From: Lachnoclostridium sp. UBA5725
GTDB taxonomy: Bacteria > Bacillota > Clostridia > Lachnospirales > Lachnospiraceae
Assembly (NCBI GenBank): GCA_002419585.1
Contig: DIGJ01000026.1
Location: forward strand, 62,001-126,000
Length of the DNA: 64,000 nucleotides
Direction of reading: 5' to 3'
The notes beneath the pieces are model-generated. The model saw only the letters and a program-made list of their open reading frames with translations, was not told where the DNA came from and searched no databases. Position 1 is the stretch's first letter, and every line of letters starts with the position of its first letter. This document shows, one piece after another, positions 26,603 through 34,850 of this stretch. A program made the position numbers and the translations under genes.

Positions 26603-28204
26603 ATGATGAGTAGAAATGGTTTTTTTCAATTAATTCATAAAGAGGATGGAACATATATAAAACTTTATCCTGCTTTAAATGGGGGGATACCATTATCCTA
26701 TGATATGGTATCAAGATATTTAACTACTAAGAAAATGAACAACTATAACATAAAAGAGTTATCCGATGCGATTTCCTCTTTGCATGATGAAAAAGAGATT
26801 CGATTAACACAGTTAAATTGTATGCCAGAAGATGAATATCTGGATGTCATTATTGATGAATCAAGATTAAAAGCAACTGGTGTATTTTATGCGCCTTCTT
26901 CGAAGGGAAAACTGATGTCTCGTCAGGATATTGTGAACACTTTAATTCATGCGGGAATCAAGTTTGGCGTTGTAGAAGCAAATATTGATTCTTTTTTGTC
27001 AAATCGTGTTTACTGTGAAGAAATGGTCTTAGCTGAGGCATTGCTTCCAGTACAAGGAAAAAGTGCTACCATTACTTATAATTTTAAAACGGAAGGTACT
27101 GGAAAGCCAAAAATTAATGAAGATGGTTCGGTTGATTTTCATCAACTTGATATGATAAATAAGGTAAATGCAAATGATGTACTCGCTACATTAGAACCAG
27201 TGGACTACGGAAAATCAGGACTTGATATTTTTGGAAATGTCATTAAACCGGCGAAAGTGATTGCAAAAATTCTAAGACATGGAGGCAATATCCACCTTTC
27301 TGAGGATAAAACGATTATGTATTCGGATGTATCTGGACATGTCACTTTAATCGAAGACAGAGTATTTGTATCCAACACATATGAAGTGCCTGCTGATGTT
27401 AGTGTAGCTTCTGGTGATATCGATTACGATGGTAATGTTTTAGTACGAGGAAATGTAGTAACTGGATTTACGGTTCGTGCGAAAGGAGATATTATCGTAA
27501 ACGGAGTTGTAGAAGGCGGTACTTTGATTGCGGAGGGGCAGATTATATTAAAACGTGGTATACAAGGAATGGGAAAGGGAAAACTCATTTCAAACGGAAA
27601 TATAACAGCTCGGTTTATTGAGAATTGTGAAGTGATTTCCGGTGGGGACATAACAACAGATGCAATCATGCATAGTCATGTTACTGCAAAAGGCGAATTA
27701 CTGGTAACAGGTAAAAAAAGTATGATTACTGGTGGTGAGGTTAAGGCTGGTAAATCAATCACTGCCAAAACGATAGGTTCCTCCATGGGTACGCAGACCG
27801 TAGTCTGTATTGGACTGGATGATAATATCGTAAAAGAACAAAAAGATTTAGAAAAAGAAATAGAAGATATGAAAAATGAACAAATGAAACTTGCGCAGAT
27901 ATTTTCACTCTGCAAAAAGAGAATGGAAAGTGGAATTGAACTTTCCGTAGAGCAAAAAAAACAATTGGTTATGGCAAAACATGAATTTGCAAAGATGCAG
28001 GAATCAGTTGGTAAGAAAGAATCAAGATGTGCCGCTCTAAAGGCAGAAATTGAAAGCTTCCAAGGTGGAAGAATCAAATTTACAGGGAATGTATATCCTG
28101 GAGTAAAGATAATTATAGCAAGTGCTTCTATGTATGTAAAAGATGAAATTAGCCACGGTCAATTCGTTCGTGATCGTGCAGATATTCGGATTATGGCAAT
28201 CTAA
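26603..28204 (+). CDS. DUF342 (FapA-like) protein
   Basis: A 533-residue protein with the FapA/DUF342 arrangement: an N-terminal region of about 170 residues, a right-handed beta-helix of repeated glycine-rich turns (residues 175-395; for example GNVLVRGNVVTGFTVRAKGD), then a coiled coil (residues 410-480) and a short closing beta part. FapA proteins are polymerising scaffold-like proteins; this subgroup is regularly found after fliA in clostridial motility clusters, but its role is unknown. Two consecutive ATGs start the frame. Confidence 0.88.
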   Translation: MMSRNGFFQLIHKEDGTYIKLYPALNGGIPLSYDMVSRYLTTKKMNNYNIKELSDAISSLHDEKEIRLTQLNCMPEDEYLDVIIDESRLKATGVFYAPSSKGKLMSRQDIVNTLIHAGIKFGVVEANIDSFLSNRVYCEEMVLAEALLPVQGKSATITYNFKTEGTGKPKINEDGSVDFHQLDMINKVNANDVLATLEPVDYGKSGLDIFGNVIKPAKVIAKILRHGGNIHLSEDKTIMYSDVSGHVTLIEDRVFVSNTYEVPADVSVASGDIDYDGNVLVRGNVVTGFTVRAKGDIIVNGVVEGGTLIAEGQIILKRGIQGMGKGKLISNGNITARFIENCEVISGGDITTDAIMHSHVTAKGELLVTGKKSMITGGEVKAGKSITAKTIGSSMGTQTVVCIGLDDNIVKEQKDLEKEIEDMKNEQMKLAQIFSLCKKRMESGIELSVEQKKQLVMAKHEFAKMQESVGKKESRCAALKAEIESFQGGRIKFTGNVYPGVKIIIASASMYVKDEISHGQFVRDRADIRIMAI

Positions 28205-28216
28205 GGAGGTATTCTT

Positions 28217-28522
28217 ATGCCAATACGACCAATCGATATGCTTTCCATGCCAAATCGTTCCCAAGAAGCTTCACAGGTACACCAGGCAGAAAATAATAAA
28301 TTAATACATGCACAGGAACAATTGGGAGTACAGTATAATTCGAACATAAAGCATAATGGACAGCAAACAGTAAAGCTGAATAAAAGTGAGAATCAGGAAT
28401 TTCGTTACAAAGATGGAAGAAAGAATGAATCGCAGTATTCAAGTTCACAGAGAAATAAAAAGAAGAAACAAGAAGATAATGATAAAGAAATCAAATTAAG
28501 TAATTTTGATTTACGAATATAG
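28217..28522 (+). CDS. Small hydrophilic protein, uncharacterised
   Basis: A 101-residue, soluble, basic and Gln/Asn/Lys-rich protein with no membrane segment. It begins MPIRPIDMLSMPNRSQEAS and ends in a Lys-rich stretch and NFDLRI. AAGGAGG lies seven bases before the ATG, and the gene is packed between the DUF342 gene and the SwrB-like gene. The composition suggests disorder. I do not recognise the family; context suggests a motility-linked role. Confidence 0.7.
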   Translation: MPIRPIDMLSMPNRSQEASQVHQAENNKLIHAQEQLGVQYNSNIKHNGQQTVKLNKSENQEFRYKDGRKNESQYSSSQRNKKKKQEDNDKEIKLSNFDLRI

Positions 28523-28539
28523 ATAATCAGGGAGCAGAC

Positions 28540-29289
28540 ATGTTAGATATTTTTTTAGTTGTAGCAGGCATTGGTTTAATTATAGTAAGCTATATTGTTT
28601 CTGATAAAATGGATGCAAAAAATGAGAAAAAGGACCCGGAAACAGCAACAAGTGATATTTGGACGCAAAAAGATGAAAAACGAATCAGGGATAGAATAGA
28701 AGATATTGTTGCTGACCGTACGGAGGAAGCAATGATTCGAACCGATGACCAATTAAGCCAGATTTCAAATGAAAAAATTATGGCGCTTAGTGAATTTTCT
28801 GATCAAATCATTGAAAAAATCAAACAAAATCATTCAGAAGTTATATTTTTATACGATATGCTGAATGAAAAAGACCTAGAAATAAAGAAACTATTACAAG
28901 AGATTAATACAACGAAAATAAAAGCACAAGCAGCAATAAAAAATATCTCAGCGCAAGATAGTAATACAGCAATGGAAGAAAAAGTGGTGACAGAAAAACC
29001 AAAGACCGCAATGGATTTGCTGGAACAGTCTGCAAGAGAGAAAAAATCAATTACACCGAAAAAGTCAAGGGAAGAGACTGCCACAAAAGGACAGGCAGAT
29101 GGACTGATAAATTCAAATGAAGATTCTGCTATGTTAAATCGAAACATGGAAGTACAAGATAATAAAAACAGTCAGATATTAAAACTTTACGAAGAAGGAA
29201 ATTCCATCATAGAAATTGCAAAAAATCTGGGACTAGGGCAAGGAGAAGTTAAACTTGTAGTTGATTTATTCCTAGGAGTAAAGAAATAA
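28540..29289 (+). CDS. SwrB/YlxL-like membrane protein (DUF6115 type)
   Basis: A 249-residue protein with one N-terminal membrane helix (LDIFLVVAGIGLIIVSYIV), a long charged coiled coil (residues 45-130), a low-complexity linker, and a C-terminal helix-turn-helix-like segment ILKLYEEGNSIIEIAKNLGL followed by GEVKLVVDLF. This layout and the place shortly after the sigma-28 gene match SwrB/YlxL of Bacillus, which promotes assembly of the flagellar export apparatus. Function is inferred from layout and gene order. Confidence 0.72.
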   Translation: MLDIFLVVAGIGLIIVSYIVSDKMDAKNEKKDPETATSDIWTQKDEKRIRDRIEDIVADRTEEAMIRTDDQLSQISNEKIMALSEFSDQIIEKIKQNHSEVIFLYDMLNEKDLEIKKLLQEINTTKIKAQAAIKNISAQDSNTAMEEKVVTEKPKTAMDLLEQSAREKKSITPKKSREETATKGQADGLINSNEDSAMLNRNMEVQDNKNSQILKLYEEGNSIIEIAKNLGLGQGEVKLVVDLFLGVKK

Positions 29290-29317
29290 ACATTGCAAAA
29301 GCAATAGATGGGAGCAT

Positions 29318-29929
29318 ATGAGAAACATGAAATTAAAGTTTTTTTTAAGAGGGCTTGGTATCGGAATATTAGTGACTGCCAGTATACTTACTATTTCTCA
29401 TCGAGCACAGGATAAACAGCAAACACTTACCAATGAGCAAATTGTAGAAAGAGCACAAGAACTTGGAATGATTTTACCGGAAGAGTCACAATCACCTCAA
29501 CCAAGTGCATCGTTAGAACCGAGTGAAACATCGACATCAACGCCAACGGTAGTACCATCACCAACAATGGAAGCATCGCCAACAGTAACGCCATCACCAA
29601 CGGCCGAACCAAAGGAAGCGGTAACACCATCACCAACCGCTGAGCCATCAGCAACACCGAAAGCAACACCGACCGCGACACCAAAAAAGGCGGAAGAAAC
29701 AAAGAAAACGGAAAAAGCACCTACTTATGTATCCGTAACAATTGAAAAGGGGATGTGGTCTGAGACCGTGTCTCGTAAGATGGAAGAAGCTGGATTAGTA
29801 AAAAGTGCAGATGATTTTAATGTATATTTGATGAACAATGGTTATTCCTCTCTGATTTCGGTAGGTACTTATAAGATACAAAAGGGAGCAACCTATCAAG
29901 AGATTGCAGAAAAGATTGCAGGAAAATAA
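29318..29929 (+). CDS. Membrane-anchored MltG-like tail protein
   Basis: A 203-residue protein with an N-terminal hydrophobic anchor (residues 6-27), a Pro/Ser/Thr-rich extracellular linker with repeated PSPT, TPTV and ATPKA units (residues 50-130), and a C-terminal domain of about 65 residues. That domain (from SVTIEKGMWSETVSRKMEEA to VGTYKIQKGATYQEIAEKI) resembles the small LysM-like domain of MltG/YceG, but the transglycosylase domain is missing, so no enzymatic activity is expected. A wall-associated role is likely. It is the last gene before the cluster terminator. Confidence 0.75.
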   Translation: MRNMKLKFFLRGLGIGILVTASILTISHRAQDKQQTLTNEQIVERAQELGMILPEESQSPQPSASLEPSETSTSTPTVVPSPTMEASPTVTPSPTAEPKEAVTPSPTAEPSATPKATPTATPKKAEETKKTEKAPTYVSVTIEKGMWSETVSRKMEEAGLVKSADDFNVYLMNNGYSSLISVGTYKIQKGATYQEIAEKIAGK

Positions 29930-29982
29930 ATGATAAATAAGAGATTGAATTGCTAGGAAATTGAATAAGTGAGAAAATTTAG

Positions 29983-30010
29983 AAGGTGAGAAAATATTTT
30001 CTTGCCTTTT
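29983..30010 (+). terminator. Terminator of the fla/che cluster
   Basis: AAGGTGAGAAAA (29983-29994) pairs with TTTTCTTGCCTT (29997-30008) over 12 positions including two G-U pairs, followed by T-rich sequence. The right arm contains the -35 box of the rpsB promoter, so terminator and promoter are fused. Confidence 0.6.
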
Positions 30011-30030
30011 ATTATTTCGTATGATATAAT
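30002..30030 (+). promoter_or_regulatory. rpsB-tsf promoter with extended -10
   Basis: TTGCCT (30002-30007), 17 bases, then TATAAT (30025-30030) preceded by TGA at 30022-30024, an extended -10 element. Transcription would begin near 30037, leaving a leader of about 130 bases before the rpsB ATG. Confidence 0.75.
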
Positions 30031-30052
30031 TTATCGGTACGTTAAAAACACA

Positions 30053-30118
30053 CTTATGTTGATTTTTGTATTGGTGCTGCATCTTGATTTGCAGTCTTAC
30101 AAAAAGAAGAAACATAAG
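30053..30118 (+). promoter_or_regulatory. Structured rpsB leader (candidate autoregulatory element)
   Basis: Three nested perfect stems: CTTATGTT (30053-30060) with AACATAAG (30111-30118); TTTTTGTA (30063-30070) with TACAAAAA (30098-30105); and CTGCA (30077-30081) with TGCAG (30090-30094). Together they make one long hairpin with internal loops in the 5' leader of rpsB. Ribosomal protein operons often carry such leader structures for feedback by the encoded protein; S2 binding here is an inference. Confidence 0.5.
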
Positions 30119-30169
30119 GAAGCAGTGAGATCCAAAAAGGACTCATATCAACCATACGGAGGTAAAAAA

Positions 30170-30904
30170 ATGAGCGTTATTTCAATGAAACAATTACTCG
30201 AAGCTGGTGTACATTTTGGTCACCAAACAAGAAGATGGAACCCTAAGATGGCTCCTTACATTTACACAGAAAGAAATGGTATCTACATCATTGACTTACA
30301 GAAATCGGTAGGTAAAGTAGACGATGCTTTCTATGCAATCAAAGAGATCGCAGCAAATGGTGGAACTGTACTTTTCGTTGGAACAAAGAAACAGGCTCAG
30401 GATTCTGTTAAATCAGAAGCTGAACGTTGCGGTATGTTCTATGTAAATGAAAGATGGTTAGGTGGTATGTTAACAAACTTCAAAACCATCCAGGGAAGAA
30501 TCAATCGTTTAAAGAAAATCGAAAGAATGTCTGAAGATGGAACTTTCGATGTACTTCCTAAAAAAGAAGTTATCGCATTGAAAAAAGAATGGGAAAAATT
30601 AGAGAAAAACCTTGGTGGAATTAAAGAAATGAAGAAAGCTCCAGATGCAATCTTCATCGTAGACCCTAAAAAAGAAAGAATCTGTGTACAAGAAGCGCAC
30701 ACATTAGGTATTCCACTTATTGGTATTGCTGATACAAACTGTGATCCAGAAGAATTAGATTATGTAATTCCTGGTAATGATGATGCAATTCGTGCTGTTA
30801 AATTAATCGTAGCTAAGATGGCAGATGCTGTTATTGAAGCAAATCAAGGTGTTGATATGAGTACTGATGAAGTTTCTCAGGAAGAAGTACCAGCACAAGC
30901 ATAG
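30170..30904 (+). CDS. rpsB: 30S ribosomal protein S2
   Basis: S2 of 244 residues starting MSVISMKQLLEAGVHFGHQ, with the family motifs TRRWNPKMAPYIYTERNGIY, RWLGGMLTNFKTI and GIPLIGIADTNCDPE. ATG 30170 follows GGAGG; the open frame extends upstream to 30002 but that part is leader and not ribosomal protein. The C-terminal tail is short and acidic. It is co-transcribed with tsf. Confidence 0.98.
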   Translation: MSVISMKQLLEAGVHFGHQTRRWNPKMAPYIYTERNGIYIIDLQKSVGKVDDAFYAIKEIAANGGTVLFVGTKKQAQDSVKSEAERCGMFYVNERWLGGMLTNFKTIQGRINRLKKIERMSEDGTFDVLPKKEVIALKKEWEKLEKNLGGIKEMKKAPDAIFIVDPKKERICVQEAHTLGIPLIGIADTNCDPEELDYVIPGNDDAIRAVKLIVAKMADAVIEANQGVDMSTDEVSQEEVPAQA

Positions 30905-30942
30905 AACTGAAGAATCAATATTAACCAATGGAGGTATAAATC

Positions 30943-31872
30943 ATGGCTATTACAGCGTCAATGGTAAAAGAATTAAGAGAAATATCCGGTGCAGGAATGA
31001 TGGATTGTAAAAAAGCTCTGACTGAAACAGACGGAGATATGGATGCAGCGGTTGAATATCTAAGAAAAAATGGACAAGCTAAGGCTGAAAAGAAAGCTGG
31101 AAGAATTGCAGCAGAAGGTCTTTGCAAAGTTGTCGTTAAAAACGATAAAGTAGCAGCAGTTGTTGAAGTTAACTCAGAAACAGACTTTGTTGCTAAAAAT
31201 GCTGATTTTCAGTCTTTTGTTGCAGCTGTAGCGGAGCAAGCAGTTGAATCAGACGCAGCAGATATGGATGCTTTTCTTGCAGAGCAGTGGAATGCGGATG
31301 TTGCTAAGACTGTAAAAGAAGCATTAGTAGAAAAAGTTGCTATTATTGGTGAAAATTTATCTATCCGTAGATTCGAAAAAGTTGTTGCTGAAAATGGATG
31401 CGTTGTATCTTATCTTCATGGCGGCGGAAGAATCGGTGTTTTAGTGGAAGCTGATACGGATGTAGTAAACGATGCTGTTAAAGAAGGTTTGACAAATGTT
31501 GCAATGCAAATTGCAGCGTTAGCTCCAAAATATGTTTCTCAGGACGAAATTTCTGAAGAATACAAAGAGCACGAAAAAGGAATTCTTTTAGAGCAAGCGA
31601 AAAATGATCCTAAAAATGCTGGTAAATCAGATGATATCATTAGCAAAATGATTATCGGACGTCTTAACAAAGAATTAAAAGAAGTTTGTCTTTTAGATCA
31701 GGCTTATGTTAAAGATGGCGATTTAACGGTTGGAAAATATGTTGCACAACTTGCAAAAGAAAACAATGCGAACATTACAGTTAAGAAATTTGTTCGTTTT
31801 GAAACTGGCGAAGGAATCGAAAAGAAAGAAGAAGATTTCGCAGCAGAAGTTGCAAAACAGATGGGACAGTAA
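30943..31872 (+). CDS. tsf: Translation elongation factor EF-Ts
   Basis: EF-Ts exchanges GDP for GTP on EF-Tu. The N-terminal UBA-like module MVKELREISGAGMMDCKKAL is the textbook signature, followed by the core domain with VVEVNSETDFVAKN and SYLHGGGRIGVLVE. Length 309 residues. It follows rpsB by 38 bases behind GGAGG and is closed by a strong terminator. Confidence 0.98.
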   Translation: MAITASMVKELREISGAGMMDCKKALTETDGDMDAAVEYLRKNGQAKAEKKAGRIAAEGLCKVVVKNDKVAAVVEVNSETDFVAKNADFQSFVAAVAEQAVESDAADMDAFLAEQWNADVAKTVKEALVEKVAIIGENLSIRRFEKVVAENGCVVSYLHGGGRIGVLVEADTDVVNDAVKEGLTNVAMQIAALAPKYVSQDEISEEYKEHEKGILLEQAKNDPKNAGKSDDIISKMIIGRLNKELKEVCLLDQAYVKDGDLTVGKYVAQLAKENNANITVKKFVRFETGEGIEKKEEDFAAEVAKQMGQ

Positions 31873-31894
31873 TATTAAATATAAAGTAAAGATT

Positions 31895-31930
31895 AAACCC
31901 TTGAAAATACATTATTTTCAAGGGTTTTTC
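31895..31930 (+). terminator. Terminator of rpsB-tsf
   Basis: A perfect 15-bp inverted repeat, AAACCCTTGAAAATA (31895-31909) against TATTTTCAAGGGTTT (31913-31927), ends in TTTTT. It ends transcription before the accessory region, so pyrH downstream cannot depend mainly on the rpsB promoter. Confidence 0.92.
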
Positions 31931-31987
31931 AGTACTATGCTGCGTAATTCTATTGGAAATAATGAAAAACATACAAGGGGTAAATCT

Positions 31988-33697
31988 ATGAACCAAATAC
32001 AAAAAAGACTTTTTATATGGATAGTATTATTTAGTATTGTTTTAGGTAATGAAGCTTTTTCTATAACTGCATGTGCAAATACTGCAAATACTAAATCGGA
32101 TATTGTAATGAGCGTAAATGATTCTCAAGATGAAGTAAAGATAGAAAAAATATTTTCAGTTCATGATATTACATATTATGCAATTGCAAAATCGAAAAAA
32201 TTTAAAACGAATCAGGTTATAGCAATGGGGTATACTGGAAATAAAAAGAAAATAAGTATACCGGAAAGCGTTACTTATGATAATACGAAATATACAGTGA
32301 CCAAAGTCGGAAATAATGAAATGAACACTGTTCGTGGATATTGGATGGATCATGCAAGTCAATGGGGAACAACAGTTAATACGATTGTGCTTCCAAATAC
32401 GATTAATGAATTATGCGAGTATGCATTTGTAAATGTAAAAACATTGAAAAATATTAATATTCCAAAAAGTATGAAGTATATAAAAGGTTATGCTTTTTCA
32501 AATACGAAGATTGAAAAGTTAACGATTCCAAAGAATGTAGAGATTTTTGAAATATCCGTATTTTGCAGTAATTTAAGAGAGATTATAGTTGATAAGAATA
32601 ATAAAAATTATATGTCTTCTGGCGGTGCGCTCTATACCAAGGACGGTAAGACCTTGTTGTCAGCACCCGCTGTAAGCCAATATACTGCTCCAAAAGGGGT
32701 TTCGAAAATATCATTTTATGCATTTCATGGAAATAAAAACCTTAAATCTGTTGTAATCCCTAAAAATGTAAAGGTAGTAGAATGTAATGCGTTTCAAGAA
32801 TGTTCAAATCTATCAGATGTAAAAATTGAAAAAGGGATAAACAGTATTGGTGAAGGTGCTTTCAGCTGTTGCAACAGCTTGAAAAAAATTAATTTACCGG
32901 AGTCTATTACAGAGCTGGGAGATTGTGCATTTGAAGATTGTACCAGCCTAGAAAGCCTCAAAATACCAAATAAGGTAACCACAATCAATAATTTGGTTGT
33001 TGGATGTACCAATTTAAAAACCCTAGAAATACCTGATTCTGTTATTGAAATTAATGAATTGTTTCCGGGGTGTTCAAGTTTAGAGAAGATAATAGCGAAT
33101 AGAGTGGATAATAGAGTCCTATGTGATCAGACGGCTCTTTTTGTTGCTGCAGCGAAAAAAGATATTCAGGGTTTGGATGTATTGCTAACAGAGGATGACA
33201 GAGAGGGTATTAAGATATTACGAGATTTCTACAAAACCGTGAATGATAGTGATAGTGATGTTATCAAGGTGAAAAAAGCGCATGATTGGTTAGTCAGATT
33301 TATAGAATATGATTATGACTTATATTACAATGGCAGAGAGCCAAGTACAGAATTTAATAATGCATCTTTTTTTATTAATAGAAAAAGAGTGTGTACCGGG
33401 TATGCTGTATTCATGAGTGCATTATGTGATCTAGTGGATGTTGAATCTATGTTATGCTTCGGTACAGCGTATGGTGCAAAGTATGCAGCGGGCATAGTTA
33501 AAACTCCAGAAGGCCATGCGTGGAATTTGATTAAGATAGATGGAGAATGGTATCATCTTGATGCTACATGGGATGATTTGAAAGGAGATAGGGTAGGTTA
33601 TAACTATTTTTTGATTAGCGATAAGCAAATGTCAAAAGATCATCAATGGGAGGCATCAGAGTATCCAATTTGTAGTAATACAATAACGAATTATTAA
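31988..33697 (+). CDS. Secreted leucine-rich-repeat protein with transglutaminase-like domain
   Basis: A 569-residue protein from ATG 31988 (AAGGGG at 31975-31980). It has a signal peptide (IWIVLFSIVLGNEAFSITACA), then BspA/LRR_5-type repeats at about residues 85-375 with the recurring pattern of a short strand plus LKSVVIPKNVKVVECNAFQ-like units, and a C-terminal transglutaminase-like domain. The papain-like triad is visible as C469 (VCTGYAVF), H510 (EGHAWNLI) and D525 (HLDATWDD), so it is probably catalytically competent as a protease or peptidoglycan-linked enzyme. The substrate cannot be told. It is an isolated gene after the tsf terminator. Confidence 0.85.
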   Translation: MNQIQKRLFIWIVLFSIVLGNEAFSITACANTANTKSDIVMSVNDSQDEVKIEKIFSVHDITYYAIAKSKKFKTNQVIAMGYTGNKKKISIPESVTYDNTKYTVTKVGNNEMNTVRGYWMDHASQWGTTVNTIVLPNTINELCEYAFVNVKTLKNINIPKSMKYIKGYAFSNTKIEKLTIPKNVEIFEISVFCSNLREIIVDKNNKNYMSSGGALYTKDGKTLLSAPAVSQYTAPKGVSKISFYAFHGNKNLKSVVIPKNVKVVECNAFQECSNLSDVKIEKGINSIGEGAFSCCNSLKKINLPESITELGDCAFEDCTSLESLKIPNKVTTINNLVVGCTNLKTLEIPDSVIEINELFPGCSSLEKIIANRVDNRVLCDQTALFVAAAKKDIQGLDVLLTEDDREGIKILRDFYKTVNDSDSDVIKVKKAHDWLVRFIEYDYDLYYNGREPSTEFNNASFFINRKRVCTGYAVFMSALCDLVDVESMLCFGTAYGAKYAAGIVKTPEGHAWNLIKIDGEWYHLDATWDDLKGDRVGYNYFLISDKQMSKDHQWEASEYPICSNTITNY

Positions 33698-33815
33698 GTT
33701 AGCATAAGTATTAAAGGCAATAAATTACAGACCTAGATAAATTATCCTGTATACTTTAATTGCATAATTCCTTATAATTATAGTATCAAAATTAGTATTT
33801 TGGAGGAGTTTTATT

Positions 33816-33947
33816 ATGAGTATGGAGCAGGAAAAGATATTAGAAAAGATTTTGCGAGAAGTTCAAGACATTAAAGTTATGGTACAGGAAAATACAAATG
33901 ACATTGAATACTTAGTCAAAAAAGAATGTGCTTCCACGGAGGAATAA
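33816..33947 (+). CDS. Small 43-residue coiled-coil protein
   Basis: ATG 33816 is preceded by TGGAGGAG, a near-perfect ribosome-binding site, and the frame ends at TAA 33947. The product, starting MSMEQEKILEKILREVQ, has a regular heptad pattern of I/L/V and ends with a single Cys region (KKECASTEE). A strong terminator follows 55 bases later. No family was recognised; similar tiny helical proteins are common in clostridia without known function. Confidence 0.65.
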   Translation: MSMEQEKILEKILREVQDIKVMVQENTNDIEYLVKKECASTEE

Positions 33948-34002
33948 AATCAGTAATTTACATACAAGGATTGTAACTTAAGGCTATCGTATTAGTACTT
34001 AC

Positions 34003-34049
34003 GGGGTATGCTGCAAAAAAAATTATTTTGCAGCATACTCCATTTTTTT
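34003..34049 (+). terminator. Terminator after the 43-residue gene
   Basis: GGGGTATGCTGCAAAA (34003-34018) pairs with TTTTGCAGCATACTCC (34026-34041) with one G-U pair and is followed by ATTTTTTT. It separates this unit from the tetR operon. Confidence 0.9.
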
Positions 34050-34070
34050 AAAATAAAATGAAAAATGGTA

Positions 34071-34099
34071 TTGACAATTGGATGAGAAAGGTATATATA
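34071..34099 (+). promoter_or_regulatory. tetR operon promoter
   Basis: A consensus TTGACA (34071-34076) and TATATA (34094-34099) with 17-base spacing. The predicted start of transcription falls at the left edge of the palindromic operator. Confidence 0.7.
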
Positions 34100-34101
34100 T
34101 A

Positions 34102-34128
34102 TTTATAGACCGACGGTCGGTCTATAAA
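34102..34128 (+). promoter_or_regulatory. TetR-family operator palindrome
   Basis: A perfect palindrome with 13-base arms, TTTATAGACCGAC (34102-34114) and GTCGGTCTATAAA (34116-34128), around a central G. It covers the predicted transcription start and lies 44 bases before the tetR ATG. GACCGAC/GTCGGTC half-sites are typical for multidrug-type TetR repressors, so autorepression of the operon is the natural reading. Confidence 0.82.
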
Positions 34129-34172
34129 ATGTGCTAAATAAATTTATTTTTATAGAAAAAGAGGTAAGCAGT

Positions 34173-34799
34173 ATGAAAGTTAGTAAGGAATACAAGGAAA
34201 GAAGAAATGAGATACTGGATGCAGCTGGAAAACTATTTGGAACCAAAGGTTATGATAAATCTACGGTAAATGACATTCTTGAGGCAGTTGGTATAGCAAA
34301 AGGGACATTTTATTACTACTTTAAATCAAAAGAAGAAGTGCTGGATGCAATCATTGATCGAGTTACTGGGATGGTTGTAGAAAGAGTGGAGATGGTTGCC
34401 TCCAATCCGGCATTATCACCTACAGAGAAATTGTTACATGTAATTCTTTCCATGCATGTTGAGGGTGAAGTAGAGCAGGACATTATGGAAGAACTACACA
34501 AGCCGGAAAATTCTCTGATGCATCAAAAATCGTTAAGTGCAATGGTAACAAGCGTTGCACCAGTACTTTGCAAAGTTGTGGAAGAGGGAATTAGCCAGGG
34601 AATCTTCAAATCAGATTTTCCAACGCAGTACATGCAGATTTTCCTGACTTCTTCCATTACCCTTTTGGATGATGGAATCTTTCAGGTAGAACCGCAAGAA
34701 CAACAAATGATTTTAAGGGCGTTGATCGCATTGCTAGAGAAAATGTTAGGAGTAGAGGAAGAAAGTTTTTGGAACATGGCTAATCAGTATTGGTCATAA
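34173..34799 (+). CDS. TetR/AcrR family transcriptional regulator
   Basis: A 208-residue repressor with the classic N-terminal helix-turn-helix: RRNEILDAAGKLFGTKGYDK, then STVNDILEAVGIAKGTFYYYF and KSKEEVLDAI. The C-terminal part is a variable ligand-binding domain. ATG 34173 follows GAGGTAAG; the frame extends to 34131 but there overlaps the operator region. It is the first gene of an operon with an MFS transporter and an ABC exporter, which it most likely represses through the palindrome upstream. Confidence 0.93.
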   Translation: MKVSKEYKERRNEILDAAGKLFGTKGYDKSTVNDILEAVGIAKGTFYYYFKSKEEVLDAIIDRVTGMVVERVEMVASNPALSPTEKLLHVILSMHVEGEVEQDIMEELHKPENSLMHQKSLSAMVTSVAPVLCKVVEEGISQGIFKSDFPTQYMQIFLTSSITLLDDGIFQVEPQEQQMILRALIALLEKMLGVEEESFWNMANQYWS

Positions 34800-34808
34800 C
34801 GGAGCGAT

Positions 34809-34831
34809 TTTAAAGTATAACATACTTTAAA
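34809..34831 (+). repeat. Palindrome between tetR and the MFS gene
   Basis: TTTAAAGTAT (34809-34818) and ATACTTTAAA (34822-34831) form a perfect 10-bp inverted repeat with a three-base centre in the 51-base gap. There is no U-tract, so it is not a terminator; it may be a processing site or a second operator. Confidence 0.55.
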
Positions 34832-34850
34832 TGATTGAGGAGAGTGTATA

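Noticed and set aside
30002..30169. N-terminal extension of ribosomal protein S2
   Set aside because: The open frame upstream of 30170 covers the promoter and structured leader; GGAGG and the conserved MSVISMKQLL start are at 30170.
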